Position numbers and translations under genes: made by a program
DNA from: Klebsiella michiganensis
Lineage (GTDB): Bacteria > Pseudomonadota > Gammaproteobacteria > Enterobacterales > Enterobacteriaceae
Length of the DNA: 64,000 bases
Assembly: GCA_000963575.1 (NCBI GenBank)
Contig: CP011077.1
Location: forward strand, 3,100,001 to 3,164,000
Reading direction: 5' to 3'
Shown here: positions 51,779-62,200 of the stretch, piece after piece
Layout: each line of letters begins with the position of its first letter
Position numbering within the stretch: position 1 is the stretch's first letter
The notes under the pieces: model-generated
Told to the model about the DNA's origin: nothing
The model's input: only the letters and a program-made list of their open reading frames with translations
Database searches by the model: none

Positions 51779-53608
51779 TTAGTTAACTAAATCGCGTAGC
51801 AAACCCGAGAAGATAAATTCGTCTCGGCTTCCATCAGGTAGGTCTATTCTAATCCTGTCCTTTGAGACATCCATATTTGGAGTTAGATAGAGCAAGTTTT
51901 GCCCTGCCTCAATACGGAAGTGTATGCTATTTTCCTCTGAATAACCGTCTGTTCCTTTCAATAGATAGTAAGCTTGTAGTACCGCAGGAGTTGCTGTTTG
52001 AATAGAAAAATGAAACATGAAATGTGAAGATCTGCGAAGTTCTTCGGATGAAATAAGTACAATATACGGGTCATCGCCTGTGACTTTTATGCCAAAACCC
52101 CCCTGAACTGGATTAATGTCCACGCTGTGGGCTTCCGCTATACTCATGGAAGGTAGTGTTGCCATATTCTGAGTAGCATTACGTTGAACAAGAATTGGTT
52201 GTTGGAACCGTTGCAAAAGAGCGAAGTCATACAAACTGGACTTTTCACATCTCTGCTGAATGTTCTGCCGCTGCTGTTCGTTGACATGATATTTTGCAGA
52301 ATAAACATGCCAATTCTCGGGTGGAATATTGATGAACAAGCCACCAGTGTGCTCTGAATTAGACAGTATGTTATTACAATATTCTTCCGTCCATAAAGAC
52401 GAATTCGAAACTTTTGTCGCTGGATGACCTAATTCAAAGATAGAACTGACAGAGAACAACATAGGAACTACCAGAAGAAAATTAATAAGTCTGGAGAAGA
52501 TTGTTCTATCAAGCAGAAATATTAGTGCAATTGCAAAAAGTATGTTTACACCAAGGAAGTACCGGTCAGGGAAAGTTGTTGTGTACTCTCCAAACAAAGC
52601 ACTTAAGCCCCGACGCATGACGATTAATGAAAGATAATAGATACCAAACGAGGCGTAAATGAAAACAACAGCAAAAAGCTTTTGGTTAATTATAATTTTA
52701 CCATTTTGATAAAATCTTTTTATTCCAAAAATAATAACTGCAACTACACACACAAAAACACAAACAACCGTTATGTCATTTAAGGATGTGTAGATGCTAA
52801 ACAGCAGAGGATAGAGCAATACGCGAGCGAGAGAAAACTCAATGAATGCAGATCCCTTAACTGGGAAATCGGCACCACCACTGTCATGCATTGCACTGCC
52901 AGAGATCATTAATAAACTAAAGAGAATAATTAAAAAACTGATTGCTGCAAGAGAATAAAAATATTTTGACTTGTTTTTATAACCCAAATAAGTGGTTATG
53001 ACTACGAAAATCAGCTGAAAACCTACGCCAACAGGTAGTGTCAGACAAGATACCAAGGATAACAATAGTGCAATAAATGCCAATGGGACAGACTGTTTGT
53101 TGAGTAGCACTGCGCTTAAAAGCACAGCTTGTAATACAGGAAAAATGAAACCTAGATTAAGAATACGACCGTAAATTTCATTCCCATCTCCCCCAACGGG
53201 CATCAAAATGATAATCAGCAATAAGCAAATAAGAGAGTTAGTAGATACTGCATTTCTAAATGCGAAATAAGTACTTATCACACAAATAGAGAAAAAAAGG
53301 TTGGACAAAAAGAAATAGACTAGCGGGAGATAAAAAAGGTTACCATGGAAAAAAACATCCAATAATATCAATGCACTTTTATAAAAAAGAACAAACCCGA
53401 GGATTGGAAACACTCGAGTGTGGAATGCTGCGTTCCATAAACCGGAGTCAATCACTTTTGCTGTCCACGGCCCATCTTCTGCATAAACCGTTGGATAAAG
53501 AATAGGATCGAGATTCCTTAATGAAAAGAGAATAAACAACACAACCAATGATATCAGAAGTAATAAAGGTTTTTGATATGTTCTGAGTATTCTTATTGCT
53601 GTAGACAT
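51779..53608 (-). CDS. Large multi-pass membrane protein, GT-C/GtrC-like
   Basis: This 609-residue protein has about eleven hydrophobic helices in its first 385 residues and a soluble C-terminal part (about 390-609) with predicted beta structure. The first loop contains YAEDGPWTAKVIDSG, an acidic motif in the place where GT-C enzymes keep catalytic carboxylates. GtrA lies just upstream, overlapping by one base (TAATG). The build suggests a polyprenyl-phosphate-sugar-dependent transferase decorating the O-antigen in the periplasm, similar in layout to phage serotype-conversion GtrC proteins. No specific homologue is recognised. Confidence 0.7.
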   Translation of the reverse strand: MSTAIRILRTYQKPLLLLISLVVLFILFSLRNLDPILYPTVYAEDGPWTAKVIDSGLWNAAFHTRVFPILGFVLFYKSALILLDVFFHGNLFYLPLVYFFLSNLFFSICVISTYFAFRNAVSTNSLICLLLIIILMPVGGDGNEIYGRILNLGFIFPVLQAVLLSAVLLNKQSVPLAFIALLLSLVSCLTLPVGVGFQLIFVVITTYLGYKNKSKYFYSLAAISFLIILFSLLMISGSAMHDSGGADFPVKGSAFIEFSLARVLLYPLLFSIYTSLNDITVVCVFVCVVAVIIFGIKRFYQNGKIIINQKLFAVVFIYASFGIYYLSLIVMRRGLSALFGEYTTTFPDRYFLGVNILFAIALIFLLDRTIFSRLINFLLVVPMLFSVSSIFELGHPATKVSNSSLWTEEYCNNILSNSEHTGGLFINIPPENWHVYSAKYHVNEQQRQNIQQRCEKSSLYDFALLQRFQQPILVQRNATQNMATLPSMSIAEAHSVDINPVQGGFGIKVTGDDPYIVLISSEELRRSSHFMFHFSIQTATPAVLQAYYLLKGTDGYSEENSIHFRIEAGQNLLYLTPNMDVSKDRIRIDLPDGSRDEFIFSGLLRDLVN

Positions 53609-54012
53609 TATGTTTTTCCAACAATATATTTTGAAACTACAAAATTCACATAAAGATTAAATGGGGTAACAATTATCTTGACGATAAATGCCGATGCAGT
53701 GAAGGTGATTAGATCACTTGCGTTTGTATACAACAGATGAGTTAAGCACTGTATGAGCATGGAAAATAAAGCAATAACTATTAAACTATAGCCATAGTAT
53801 GCTGCATAACCGTGTACTGCTTTTCGATCAATTCGCTTATCGAATACAACCACCCTCGAAATCCAATAAACAAAAGTGACAGCCAGGGAAGCACTGCACA
53901 GATTAGCAATAAGTGGTTCTATGTTGAAATTAACAAGAAGGGTTATAGTACCCAGGTCAATTAACCACCCACAGCCAGAAATAATAATAAAATTGAAGGA
54001 TTTACTTTTCAT
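53608..54012 (-). CDS. GtrA-like four-helix membrane protein
   Basis: The 134-residue protein has four membrane helices and the GtrA-family signature (FIIISGCGWLIDLGTITLLVNF and ANLCSASLAVTFVYWISRVVVFD). GtrA proteins are thought to flip undecaprenyl-phosphate-linked sugars to the periplasm for a GtrC-type transferase. Position directly before the large membrane protein supports that pairing. The start overlaps the HAD gene by 11 bases. Confidence 0.82.
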   Translation of the reverse strand: MKSKSFNFIIISGCGWLIDLGTITLLVNFNIEPLIANLCSASLAVTFVYWISRVVVFDKRIDRKAVHGYAAYYGYSLIVIALFSMLIQCLTHLLYTNASDLITFTASAFIVKIIVTPFNLYVNFVVSKYIVGKT

Positions 54013-54562
54013 GCTTTACGATAAAAACATTAGCCTTTGCGGATGTAGCAGAATCAATGCCCACTTGTGAATCTTCCAGAACAATGCAGTTTCTAATATT
54101 AACGCCTAATGCATTGGCAGCAATGAGATAAGGTTCAGCATGTGGTTTGGCATTTTTAACATCATCCCCACTGATCACAACATCAAAAAATTTATCAAGA
54201 TTATGATAATGAAGTAGCTCTTGAACGGCTTGCCTGGATGCAGTTGTAACTAACCCTACAGGCGTAAATTGTTTCGAGTGAGTAAGAAAATCCAATACGC
54301 CCGGATAAATTTTTGTTTTAGAGAAAAATGTCGAGTACAGATTTTTTTTGAGTTCTGCTATCGCTTTATGCTCTCCGTGACTAGCGTTCGGCAATATTAT
54401 AGGCAAAAAAACTTTCCAGGACATTCCGTTATAAAGCTTATAAAAATCATCAATGGCTATCTTTACACCATATTGACTGATTGCTTCACAATATGCAGAA
54501 GCATTAGCAACTTCGGTGTCAATCAATGTCCCATCCATGTCACTTAAGATCGCTTCGATCAT
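54002..54562 (-). CDS. HAD-superfamily phosphatase (subfamily IA)
   Basis: This 186-residue enzyme has the HAD motifs: DMDGTLIDTE (nucleophile Asp8), TTAS (motif II), KPHAEPY (motif III Lys) and VLEDSQVGIDSA (motif IV). Relatives include beta-phosphoglucomutase and sugar or polyol phosphatases. Context between a kinase fusion and GtrA suggests it works on a phosphorylated small molecule in the same pathway. It overlaps both neighbours (4 and 11 bases). Confidence 0.85.
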   Translation of the reverse strand: MIEAILSDMDGTLIDTEVANASAYCEAISQYGVKIAIDDFYKLYNGMSWKVFLPIILPNASHGEHKAIAELKKNLYSTFFSKTKIYPGVLDFLTHSKQFTPVGLVTTASRQAVQELLHYHNLDKFFDVVISGDDVKNAKPHAEPYLIAANALGVNIRNCIVLEDSQVGIDSATSAKANVFIVKHEK

Positions 54563-56460
54563 TGCTTATTCTCTAGTTCAAGATACTCATTAATGATGAG
54601 CAACATGCAGGCAGTAAATGCATTTCCCGTCGCTTTGTCTTTTCTGAATTTGTAAGGAACCAGTCGTGTGTAATGGATAATTTCGTGCAGTAATACTTCT
54701 TTTAGGAAATCCTGTCCAAATTCATTAATAATCCATTGTTTGTATTTCTCATAAATGGCCGCGTACTGCGATGATCTAAAAATACTGACTTTTATTTCGC
54801 CATTTTCAAAATGGCAATTGATCGAGCGATTTAGTGATTCATACCCCAAATGCAGTGACTGCATAAGTTTTGCGTAATCAAGTAGCGGAGATTCAAAGAA
54901 ATTACCTACATTAGGATCGATAATAAACCAGCCATTCTCATGGTTTTTATCAATAATGATATTCTCAATTGTAAGGTCACCATGTATTATAGATACTTCT
55001 TTAAATTTAAAATCCTGAGTTCTAGAGGGATCATTTATCCAGTTAGAAATCTCATCCAGATCTATTTTTTTACCATTAATAACAACTTGAGCTGTATCAG
55101 AGAAAATAGGAGACAATGTTTTAATCTTATTAAAGTTATCAACCATCTTTGTAGAAAGATAACTCTCAATCATCGAATCCTCTGCAACACCTGTACTCAT
55201 TCGCGCATGGAAGTTTTTAACTGAATTGAGCACATCGACAAGATGCGCCCATGACGCATCCAGGGATGCAGAATGTATAAACTCATAAAAGTCGATAGAG
55301 GTATGACTGTATGGCATGTCATAAATATAATTGCCATTCAACTCATGATCTCTGACAACACTAGCTAATACTAATTCACTTGAATATTTACATAGCCATT
55401 TTTTTTGTTCTTGTAATTTTTTAGTACCTAAATCTGAGGCAAATTTCCGAACATACATGCTGTTATCCGAAGAGATCAGCGCAGTCAAGGCATCAGAACC
55501 ACCATGGAAAATACGATACAATATGACATCGTTACCCATCCCTCTCTTGTAAAATTCAGAGATAAGATCAACATCATTTCTAAAATTACGGGCTAAGAAA
55601 AGCTTATATTGTTCTTCAGTAGAGAATAAATCTCGTTTATTTGGTAAAGTATCGTTATTAAACTCAAACCAACGAAGAACTTTCACAGGCTCAAAGCTGT
55701 ATTTGTTCTTAATCAAATAGTAAGCAAAAATGAATAACACTGGGCTAAGGAAAAACAGTGTCATGCTTGCAAACATCTCAGAGGAAAAGGTGTTTTGTAA
55801 TAATTTAAATGTAGAGTTAAGTGGAGAATCAAACAAGGAATAAATAAGTATTTCCGGTGAAGCTCCTGTAGATTTAGCTATCAAGTTATAACTAATCAAA
55901 TAAGAAACCCACATCAGAGCACTGTTTATAATATAACAGTTTAAATTCTTCCTAAAACAAATGTAAACTTCATTGAGGCACCAGAAAAAATGACGTAAAG
56001 AATATGATATTTCATCATTAAAGATACCTGTAATACTATTAAGCACCTTTTTTATACTTTTATTGGTACCGATTAGAGAACATAGTACAAAAAATAAAAC
56101 AACACCGACGATTATAAATAGTGATTCGGAAATGTTATATTCCGGATTCTCACTCGAAATAAACCAAATCAATATTGCGCCCCAAACCAAGAGGTCAAAA
56201 ACGCGCTCGAATATTACAGATGCAAATGAAAGAGCAAAGCTTTGTTTACCCAAGTATGAAAAAACGCCAGCTCTAACAACCTCACCAAGACGGAATGGTA
56301 CAAAAAAGTTAACTACATATCCCAACGAAAGTGATGTAAATTGTATACTACGTGTAGAGTCATCCCGACCAGGCAATAGATTATTCCAACGCTTAACACG
56401 AATAGAATGCCCTAAGATCAGAAAAAATACGGCACCAAGGAAATAAGAAACAGCCATCAT
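54559..56460 (-). CDS. LPG-synthase-type membrane domain fused to an APH-like kinase
   Basis: The 633-residue protein joins two modules. Residues 1-260 form about seven or eight helices of the lysylphosphatidylglycerol-synthase TM family (YVVNFFVPFRLGEVVRAGVFSYLGKQSFALSFASVIFERVFDLLVW). Residues about 290-633 carry an aminoglycoside/choline-kinase-like fold with the Brenner motif HGDLTIENIIID (about 492-503) and the metal motif IIDPNVGNF (about 513). The kinase residues look intact, so it probably phosphorylates a small hydroxylated compound at the membrane. The substrate is unknown. It sits 3 bases after a nucleotidyltransferase and overlaps the HAD gene. Confidence 0.78.
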   Translation of the reverse strand: MMAVSYFLGAVFFLILGHSIRVKRWNNLLPGRDDSTRSIQFTSLSLGYVVNFFVPFRLGEVVRAGVFSYLGKQSFALSFASVIFERVFDLLVWGAILIWFISSENPEYNISESLFIIVGVVLFFVLCSLIGTNKSIKKVLNSITGIFNDEISYSLRHFFWCLNEVYICFRKNLNCYIINSALMWVSYLISYNLIAKSTGASPEILIYSLFDSPLNSTFKLLQNTFSSEMFASMTLFFLSPVLFIFAYYLIKNKYSFEPVKVLRWFEFNNDTLPNKRDLFSTEEQYKLFLARNFRNDVDLISEFYKRGMGNDVILYRIFHGGSDALTALISSDNSMYVRKFASDLGTKKLQEQKKWLCKYSSELVLASVVRDHELNGNYIYDMPYSHTSIDFYEFIHSASLDASWAHLVDVLNSVKNFHARMSTGVAEDSMIESYLSTKMVDNFNKIKTLSPIFSDTAQVVINGKKIDLDEISNWINDPSRTQDFKFKEVSIIHGDLTIENIIIDKNHENGWFIIDPNVGNFFESPLLDYAKLMQSLHLGYESLNRSINCHFENGEIKVSIFRSSQYAAIYEKYKQWIINEFGQDFLKEVLLHEIIHYTRLVPYKFRKDKATGNAFTACMLLIINEYLELENKQ

Positions 56461-56463
56461 TAT

Positions 56464-57210
56464 TTAGTCCTTTTTGTAGAGCCACGTATCAAATATTTTT
56501 TTATTTTCGGCTTCTTTTAATTCTTCAGGCGTTCCAAAGGATAGATGAGCATCTAACAAAATGCCTTTAACAATGCACCCTTTGTCGCAAAGAATATTAT
56601 AAATCCCACTAATAAAAAGTTCATTATAATTACATGATCTTTTGTACAGCTGATAATTCTCAATGAGCACATTTTTATTTGCAAAAATATATGCTCCAGA
56701 GATCGCAAAATTACTGATAACCTTTTTTTCGGCAGTTTTAATTAATATCTCATTTTTATAAAGAGCATATGAATACGCCGGCGAATCGGACTCAAAATTA
56801 CATAAATATGCCATCACATCGGAATTAGGCACCATATCCTTTATGTAATGCCCTAAGTTTTTAATTTCAAAAGCTTGGTCACAATCATTAAAGATAACAG
56901 GCAGGTCATTATCAATGAGCTGTAAACCACACATTGCAGTATCGAGTGCACCATCTGTTACATCATCTAAAATCACAAACTTTGCTTCGGGGAAAAAATG
57001 GCTTATTTGCGTAACAATATTATGTTCTACGACATGTTCTTTTAAGACAACACAGATTATTTCGCTGACTTCAGTCGCTCTTTTTACTGACTCTATAGCC
57101 CACCAGAAAAATGGTTTGCCATTCAATTCCACTAAAGGTTTAGGTAACGTATACCCTTGCCTGGAAAAACGACTCCCTCTCCCAGCCATTGGAATTACTA
57201 AATTAATCAT
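56464..57210 (-). CDS. Sugar-phosphate-type nucleotidyltransferase
   Basis: This 248-residue GT-A-like nucleotidyltransferase begins MINLVIPMAGRGSRFSRQGYTLPKPLVELNGKP, with the G-x-G-x-R nucleotide loop and the PKP lysine of the family, and has NDCDQAFEI where the metal Asp is expected. The type is common in capsule loci, where some members activate non-sugar phosphates with CTP. The start at 57210 gives the conserved N-terminus; the frame upstream of it lies within the end of the GT2 pseudogene. It probably acts with the downstream kinase and phosphatase to make an activated donor. Confidence 0.83.
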   Translation of the reverse strand: MINLVIPMAGRGSRFSRQGYTLPKPLVELNGKPFFWWAIESVKRATEVSEIICVVLKEHVVEHNIVTQISHFFPEAKFVILDDVTDGALDTAMCGLQLIDNDLPVIFNDCDQAFEIKNLGHYIKDMVPNSDVMAYLCNFESDSPAYSYALYKNEILIKTAEKKVISNFAISGAYIFANKNVLIENYQLYKRSCNYNELFISGIYNILCDKGCIVKGILLDAHLSFGTPEELKEAENKKIFDTWLYKKD

Positions 57211-58021
57211 TTTTGTTGTTCCATTTGAATTTTTCTTCCAAATAAACATTATCAAAATTGATATTGTTATTGCCAATTGCCACAAGGCCACTAATACCTT
57301 TAAAAAGATAATTCAGAGCAATTTTTAGAGTTCGAGTGGCTTGGGAGAATAATTTCACATTTGATATTTGATCGTCTTCTCGCCATTCAACAGAGAAATA
57401 TTTAATTTTTTGTTTTTTACTTATAGAATACAATAACATAAAACAGTTGAAAGTTAGATCATTAGAAAACTGTTCTATTGTTTTATCTGATATTGCTGAG
57501 ACCTTTTAAATATTCAATCCCGCACCAAGATCTTTGACCATATGGAATGAGCAGAGGGTATAGATCAAGTTAAAAATATAATTCCCAAAGATTCTAAACT
57601 TTGCATAACCCTTAAGACGTGAATCATGACTGAACCGACTTCCCAAACAGCAGTCATAGTCATTTATGTATTGACCATTAATTATGGCAATCAAATCATC
57701 AATATTTCCCTGATCATCACCATGTAAAACTGCAATATGCGTTGCTTTCACATGTTGCGCATGTCGGAAAGCTATCTTGTGTGTGCCTCCGAGCCCTACA
57801 TTACGACTGTTTGTGAAAACAGAAACATTGTGTAATTCCAGGGACTGAACGCTTTCGATCGCTTTAGCCACAGTATGATCTGTACTTCTATTATCAATTA
57901 CCAAGATTTCATGAAATTTTTCATAATTATTGTTTTCTTTTAAACTCTTCAGGACCCTTCCAATTTGCTCCTGACAATTATAGCAGGGGATAAAAAGAAT
58001 TATTTTATTGTTGAGATTCAT
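57203..58021 (-). pseudogene. DPM1/GtrB-like GT2 glycosyltransferase interrupted by an in-frame TAA
   Basis: The N-terminal 171 residues (MNLNNKIILFIPCYNCQEQIG, ILVIDNRSTDHT, LHGDDQGNIDDL with the metal Asp residues, CLGSRFSHDSRLKGYAKFRIFGN) end at DLGAGLNI followed by TAA at 57508-57506. The same frame then continues for 100 codons (KVSAISDKTIEQFSNDL... SVEWREDDQISNVKLFSQATRTLKIAL), exactly the C-terminal pattern of dolichyl/polyprenyl-phosphate sugar synthases, and stops 8 bases inside the next gene, as operon neighbours do. So one nonsense change (probably from a Tyr codon) splits an otherwise intact gene of 272 residues. A sequencing error is possible. Confidence 0.82.
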
Positions 58022-58022
58022 T

Positions 58023-59291
58023 CTAGTGTCCCAGTACTTGTTTGACGATAGTGTCAGCGAAAGCAAACTCAGTATTGTTTGAGAATAAATTATCTTCAAA
58101 AACCACTGGAAGATCATTTTCATACTGCTCACATAGCAAAATCAGCTGTTGCGCTATAGATTCTGGTGTGAAATTTTCTGGTTCAACTATATTCTTACTT
58201 CTGTCTGAAAGACGTTTGTTGGCATATGTGTTGCTTACAACCTTAACGCCAAAACTTGCCATTTCTAATGGAGGATAACTTGGATGCGGAGACAACATCA
58301 GCGATAACCCCACGGAAGATGTAGAGAGCTGATGAATATATTGGTCAAGAGTTAGTTTGCCCAGAGATGTCATTTTCACTCCCTCGGTGAGCTGAATATC
58401 TGCATGACTCTCGCCCGCGGAAACGACACTCCACTGACCTGCCCTATCGTAACCTTTTGCCCATTCCTGTAGAGCCAATACCACAATATTAAATAAATTG
58501 CGTTCAACACCCGGTCGGCCATACACGAGAATTTTTCTTTCTTTTACGAGCGCTTTTGCATTTTCTCTTGCTGCTGATAATACTGGGTTTATTCGTGGCT
58601 CAAAGAAATAATATTCACTAAAGTCATAATTGTTATTAACGAAAAAGTCCTTTAGCAGTTCAGTGTTAAATACAGGAATAGTTTTGTCCGGATGTGCATA
58701 TGTAGAGTCTGCAAGTGCAAAGCGTGATGACCACGCATAAAACCCTGGTTCATAGTCCTGAATAAAGTAGATTGATTTTCTGTCCATCACACCAAATGTT
58801 GAATGTTGCCACTCAAGCGCTTTGAAAGTGTTATATGCAGTCCACCATGCAGTCGAGACAAAGTAATCGCCCTCAGAAACCTTCAGTGTTGCTCCTGCCC
58901 TGTTACCAGCTACGACAATGCAGTTTCCAGCGCAATCATCACTTGCGAGATCAGATAATTTCCAGTCGGAATAAAATTGCCCCGATTTAAGTTCCACGTT
59001 AACTTCATCAGTCACAATAATACGAGACTGTGGGAAATCTTTTCTTATCGTATCGAAAAAGCGTAGTGCAGTCGCAATACCGCCAAAAACATGCTTTTCC
59101 GACAGTGCAGGTATGAGCAGATTGATACGACTATTAGGAATATTGCTTTTGACAAATTCAAACGGTGTTATTTCTGGAATATCATAATTTACCGAATTGT
59201 TTCCCGAAGTTTTACATGATTCATACGCATTTTTTGCCATGCTATAAATAACTCGATTAGATAGCATTTTTTTTAAAATAAAATTAATCAT
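58023..59291 (-). CDS. WsaF-like glycosyltransferase, rhamnan type
   Basis: The 422-residue GT-B protein has INLLIPALSEKHVFGGIATALRFFDTI, YFIQDYEPGFYAWSSRFALADSTY and LSPHPSYPPLEMASFGVKVVSNTY, the pattern I associate with WsaF, the rhamnosyltransferase of a Geobacillus S-layer glycan. Members extend or adapt rhamnan backbones. It overlaps the upstream fusion gene by 4 bases, mirroring the WsaE-WsaF pairing. Confidence 0.8.
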   Translation of the reverse strand: MINFILKKMLSNRVIYSMAKNAYESCKTSGNNSVNYDIPEITPFEFVKSNIPNSRINLLIPALSEKHVFGGIATALRFFDTIRKDFPQSRIIVTDEVNVELKSGQFYSDWKLSDLASDDCAGNCIVVAGNRAGATLKVSEGDYFVSTAWWTAYNTFKALEWQHSTFGVMDRKSIYFIQDYEPGFYAWSSRFALADSTYAHPDKTIPVFNTELLKDFFVNNNYDFSEYYFFEPRINPVLSAARENAKALVKERKILVYGRPGVERNLFNIVVLALQEWAKGYDRAGQWSVVSAGESHADIQLTEGVKMTSLGKLTLDQYIHQLSTSSVGLSLMLSPHPSYPPLEMASFGVKVVSNTYANKRLSDRSKNIVEPENFTPESIAQQLILLCEQYENDLPVVFEDNLFSNNTEFAFADTIVKQVLGH

Positions 59292-62200
59292 AATTTAAAC
59301 GTTGGCTTATTATTAAATCTATCCAGGTTGGTATTATAAAATGGATCTGTACACTCAGTTCTGTAAGGCTCATATTTTATTTTAGATCTTTCAAAGTCAC
59401 ATTCTGGTACAAAACTACTACGACTTTTAGACTCTAAATGGAACAATTTCGTCTCAGCCAGGTAAATATTTTGGTAGCCTAGTTTGTGAGCCCTAATGCA
59501 GATTTCAATATCACTACCGCAAATTTCAAACTCTTCATCATATTCGCCAAGTCTTTTGAATTTTTCACGCGAAATAGCATGACAGGCACCAGTTAACGCT
59601 AACACATTTCTATTTATAGCTGGTGAGACAAATGGCCCTACATGATGTGCATTGCTTTGACCTTTAAACACGTGTTCCGCCCAGCCAAACAGCCCAACCA
59701 CAACGCCCGCATGTTGGATAGTACCATCTTCATACAACAATTGTGGCCCAACGACAGCGACATCAGGTAACAACGCCCATGATGCCATGTTTTCCATCCA
59801 TTCAGGGGTAATGACGAGCGTATCATTATTCAGGAAAATAAAAACATCACCAGTAGCATGAGCCGCACCATGATTATTTAATTTCGACCAGTTGAAAGGC
59901 ACATCGTCACGTATGACTTTGCAATTCTGTCGAGATGCAACCCCATCGAGGAACTGTAATGTAGGCTCTTCTACAGAACCATTATCAATGATAATAATTT
60001 CGTAGTTTTCCCAATTAGATTTAGAATCAATACTCTCCATGAGATCGGCAAGCAGACTGATTTTATCTCTAATTGGTATAATTAATGATATTTTTGTTTC
60101 AGGGCTTATATGAAACTTTGGTTCATATGTAAATAAATTTTCGCCATCCAGAACTTCAACAAAATTATCTGGGTAGGCTGATTTAAGATAATTTGTTAAT
60201 GCAATTTTCCCAGCATCGTGGGCATAAGGCTTCGCGGCAGCGTTGGCGGCAGTTGATTGCGGATGTTCACGCCAGTGATAGAGAACACGTGGTATGTGTA
60301 CAATATTTTTAGCGACCAGGCTTGCTCGTAAGACCAGATCATAGTCCTGAGCACCTTCCAGACCAAGCGTGAAACCACCAATGTGATTCATTAGCTCTCG
60401 AGAGATGCAGGTTATATGTCCGATATAGTTTTGACTATACAACAATGCAGGCGACCAGTCAGGTTTCAGGAATGGTGCCTTGCGCTCACCATTTACTGTA
60501 ACGTGATCCTCATCTGTGTAAATAATGTCTGGATGATTCCCTTCATTAATTGCATTGGCCAAATAGTGTAAAGCATTTACGTGCAACAAATCATCATGAT
60601 CGAGTAAAACAATATAGCTTCCCGTCGCAAGGGCTAGTGCCTCATTCGTGGTATGGGAAATATGGCTATTTATCGAATTACAAACTACCTTAACCCTGCT
60701 ATCAACCGAATATTTATTCAGTAGCTCGGTCAATGCTGATGAATTAGACGCATCGTCACAAATGCACAACTCCCAATTCGAGTAGCTCTGAGCATAAACG
60801 GAATCAATACATTCTTGAAGAAACTTCAAGTCACTTTTATAAACAGGAAGCAAAATTGAAATAAGCGGACTATTATCCTTATTCAATGCTTTAGCTATCC
60901 TATTTATTTCGACTTCATTCTTTTTATTCTCTACTTTAATAAAGTCTTCATATGACAACTCATTTTTACTATTTCCAACCCCCTTCAACCTGACCTGAAT
61001 TTTGCGTAACGTAACTACGAAACCTTCATTTTTTATAGAGCGCAAAAGTTGAGTTGGTATTTTACGGAGGTTATTACCTTTTAGCCGACCGAGTATATTG
61101 ATTGCTAAATTCTTTACTTTCCTGACTTGACGGACGCCAAAACGCAAAGGCTTCGTCACTGTCCATGAAGTAGAGGAAAGTAATTGTTGTTGTGACTGAA
61201 TAAGGTCATAAACAACATTTGATATATCAGACGATCGGCTAAGAACATCAATGCTGATATCAACTTTACCACTGACAGCTTCAAACTTCTTGCTATCCAA
61301 TTTAAATATAAATGCTGGATCATTATGGGTGCAATAGACCGCAGCTTTGTTTTCATTGAGTAAAAATATTTTATTATTTTCATCCAGTGTATGTAGTTCT
61401 GCTAGCGGTACAATATGAAGAATTTCATCACTCTGAGATTTAATTGTAACATTGTAGAGATAGCAGAACATTGGCTCTTCACACAAATCAATTCTTATCT
61501 CATCAAATTGCTTGTTTTTAGGTAGATCCAAACTAATTGTTATTTTTTGATCATTGTATGGAATTAGCTTTACAACACAGTCATCTGGAGTATATGTACT
61601 TAGCTCATCGCGCCAATAAAGCTTAGCTTTAAATTTAAATTGATTGCTGGTTTGTACTGCACTTTTATTTTCAACTGTTTTGTTTTTAGCCTTAGAAAAA
61701 GAGCATTGTGCGACAAATTGATACGCATTAACATCAGGAAAATGACCGATCAGCTTATTGAGTCGTTTAGCATTGTCGACTGTTACATTACTAGAAAATT
61801 CTGAATCGTTGTTGATGAGATTAATATCTCGAATTATATTAGCAGAAAGACCGGCTTCGGTGATCAGGTGCTTAAGACTTTTACGCGTAAAAAAACGAAG
61901 ATGTGTTTTGTCTAAAATGCCAGTCTGTCGATAGTTAAACTCTCCATTCGAAAGCTCTGCAATCACACCTTGATAGCCGACGTTCGGTACCGATATTATT
62001 ACCTTCCCTTCATCTTTCAAGCACTCAAGCGAATTTTTTAATACTGTTGCTGGATCGTATAAATGTTCAAGTACATCAGCAAAGATGATAAAATCGTATT
62101 TATTCGTAATGTTAGAAAATACATTATAGTTATTGAGGTCTGCTACTTTGACATCACGATAGTGCTCTCGTGCAATAACTGCTGCATCGTCTTCGTATTC

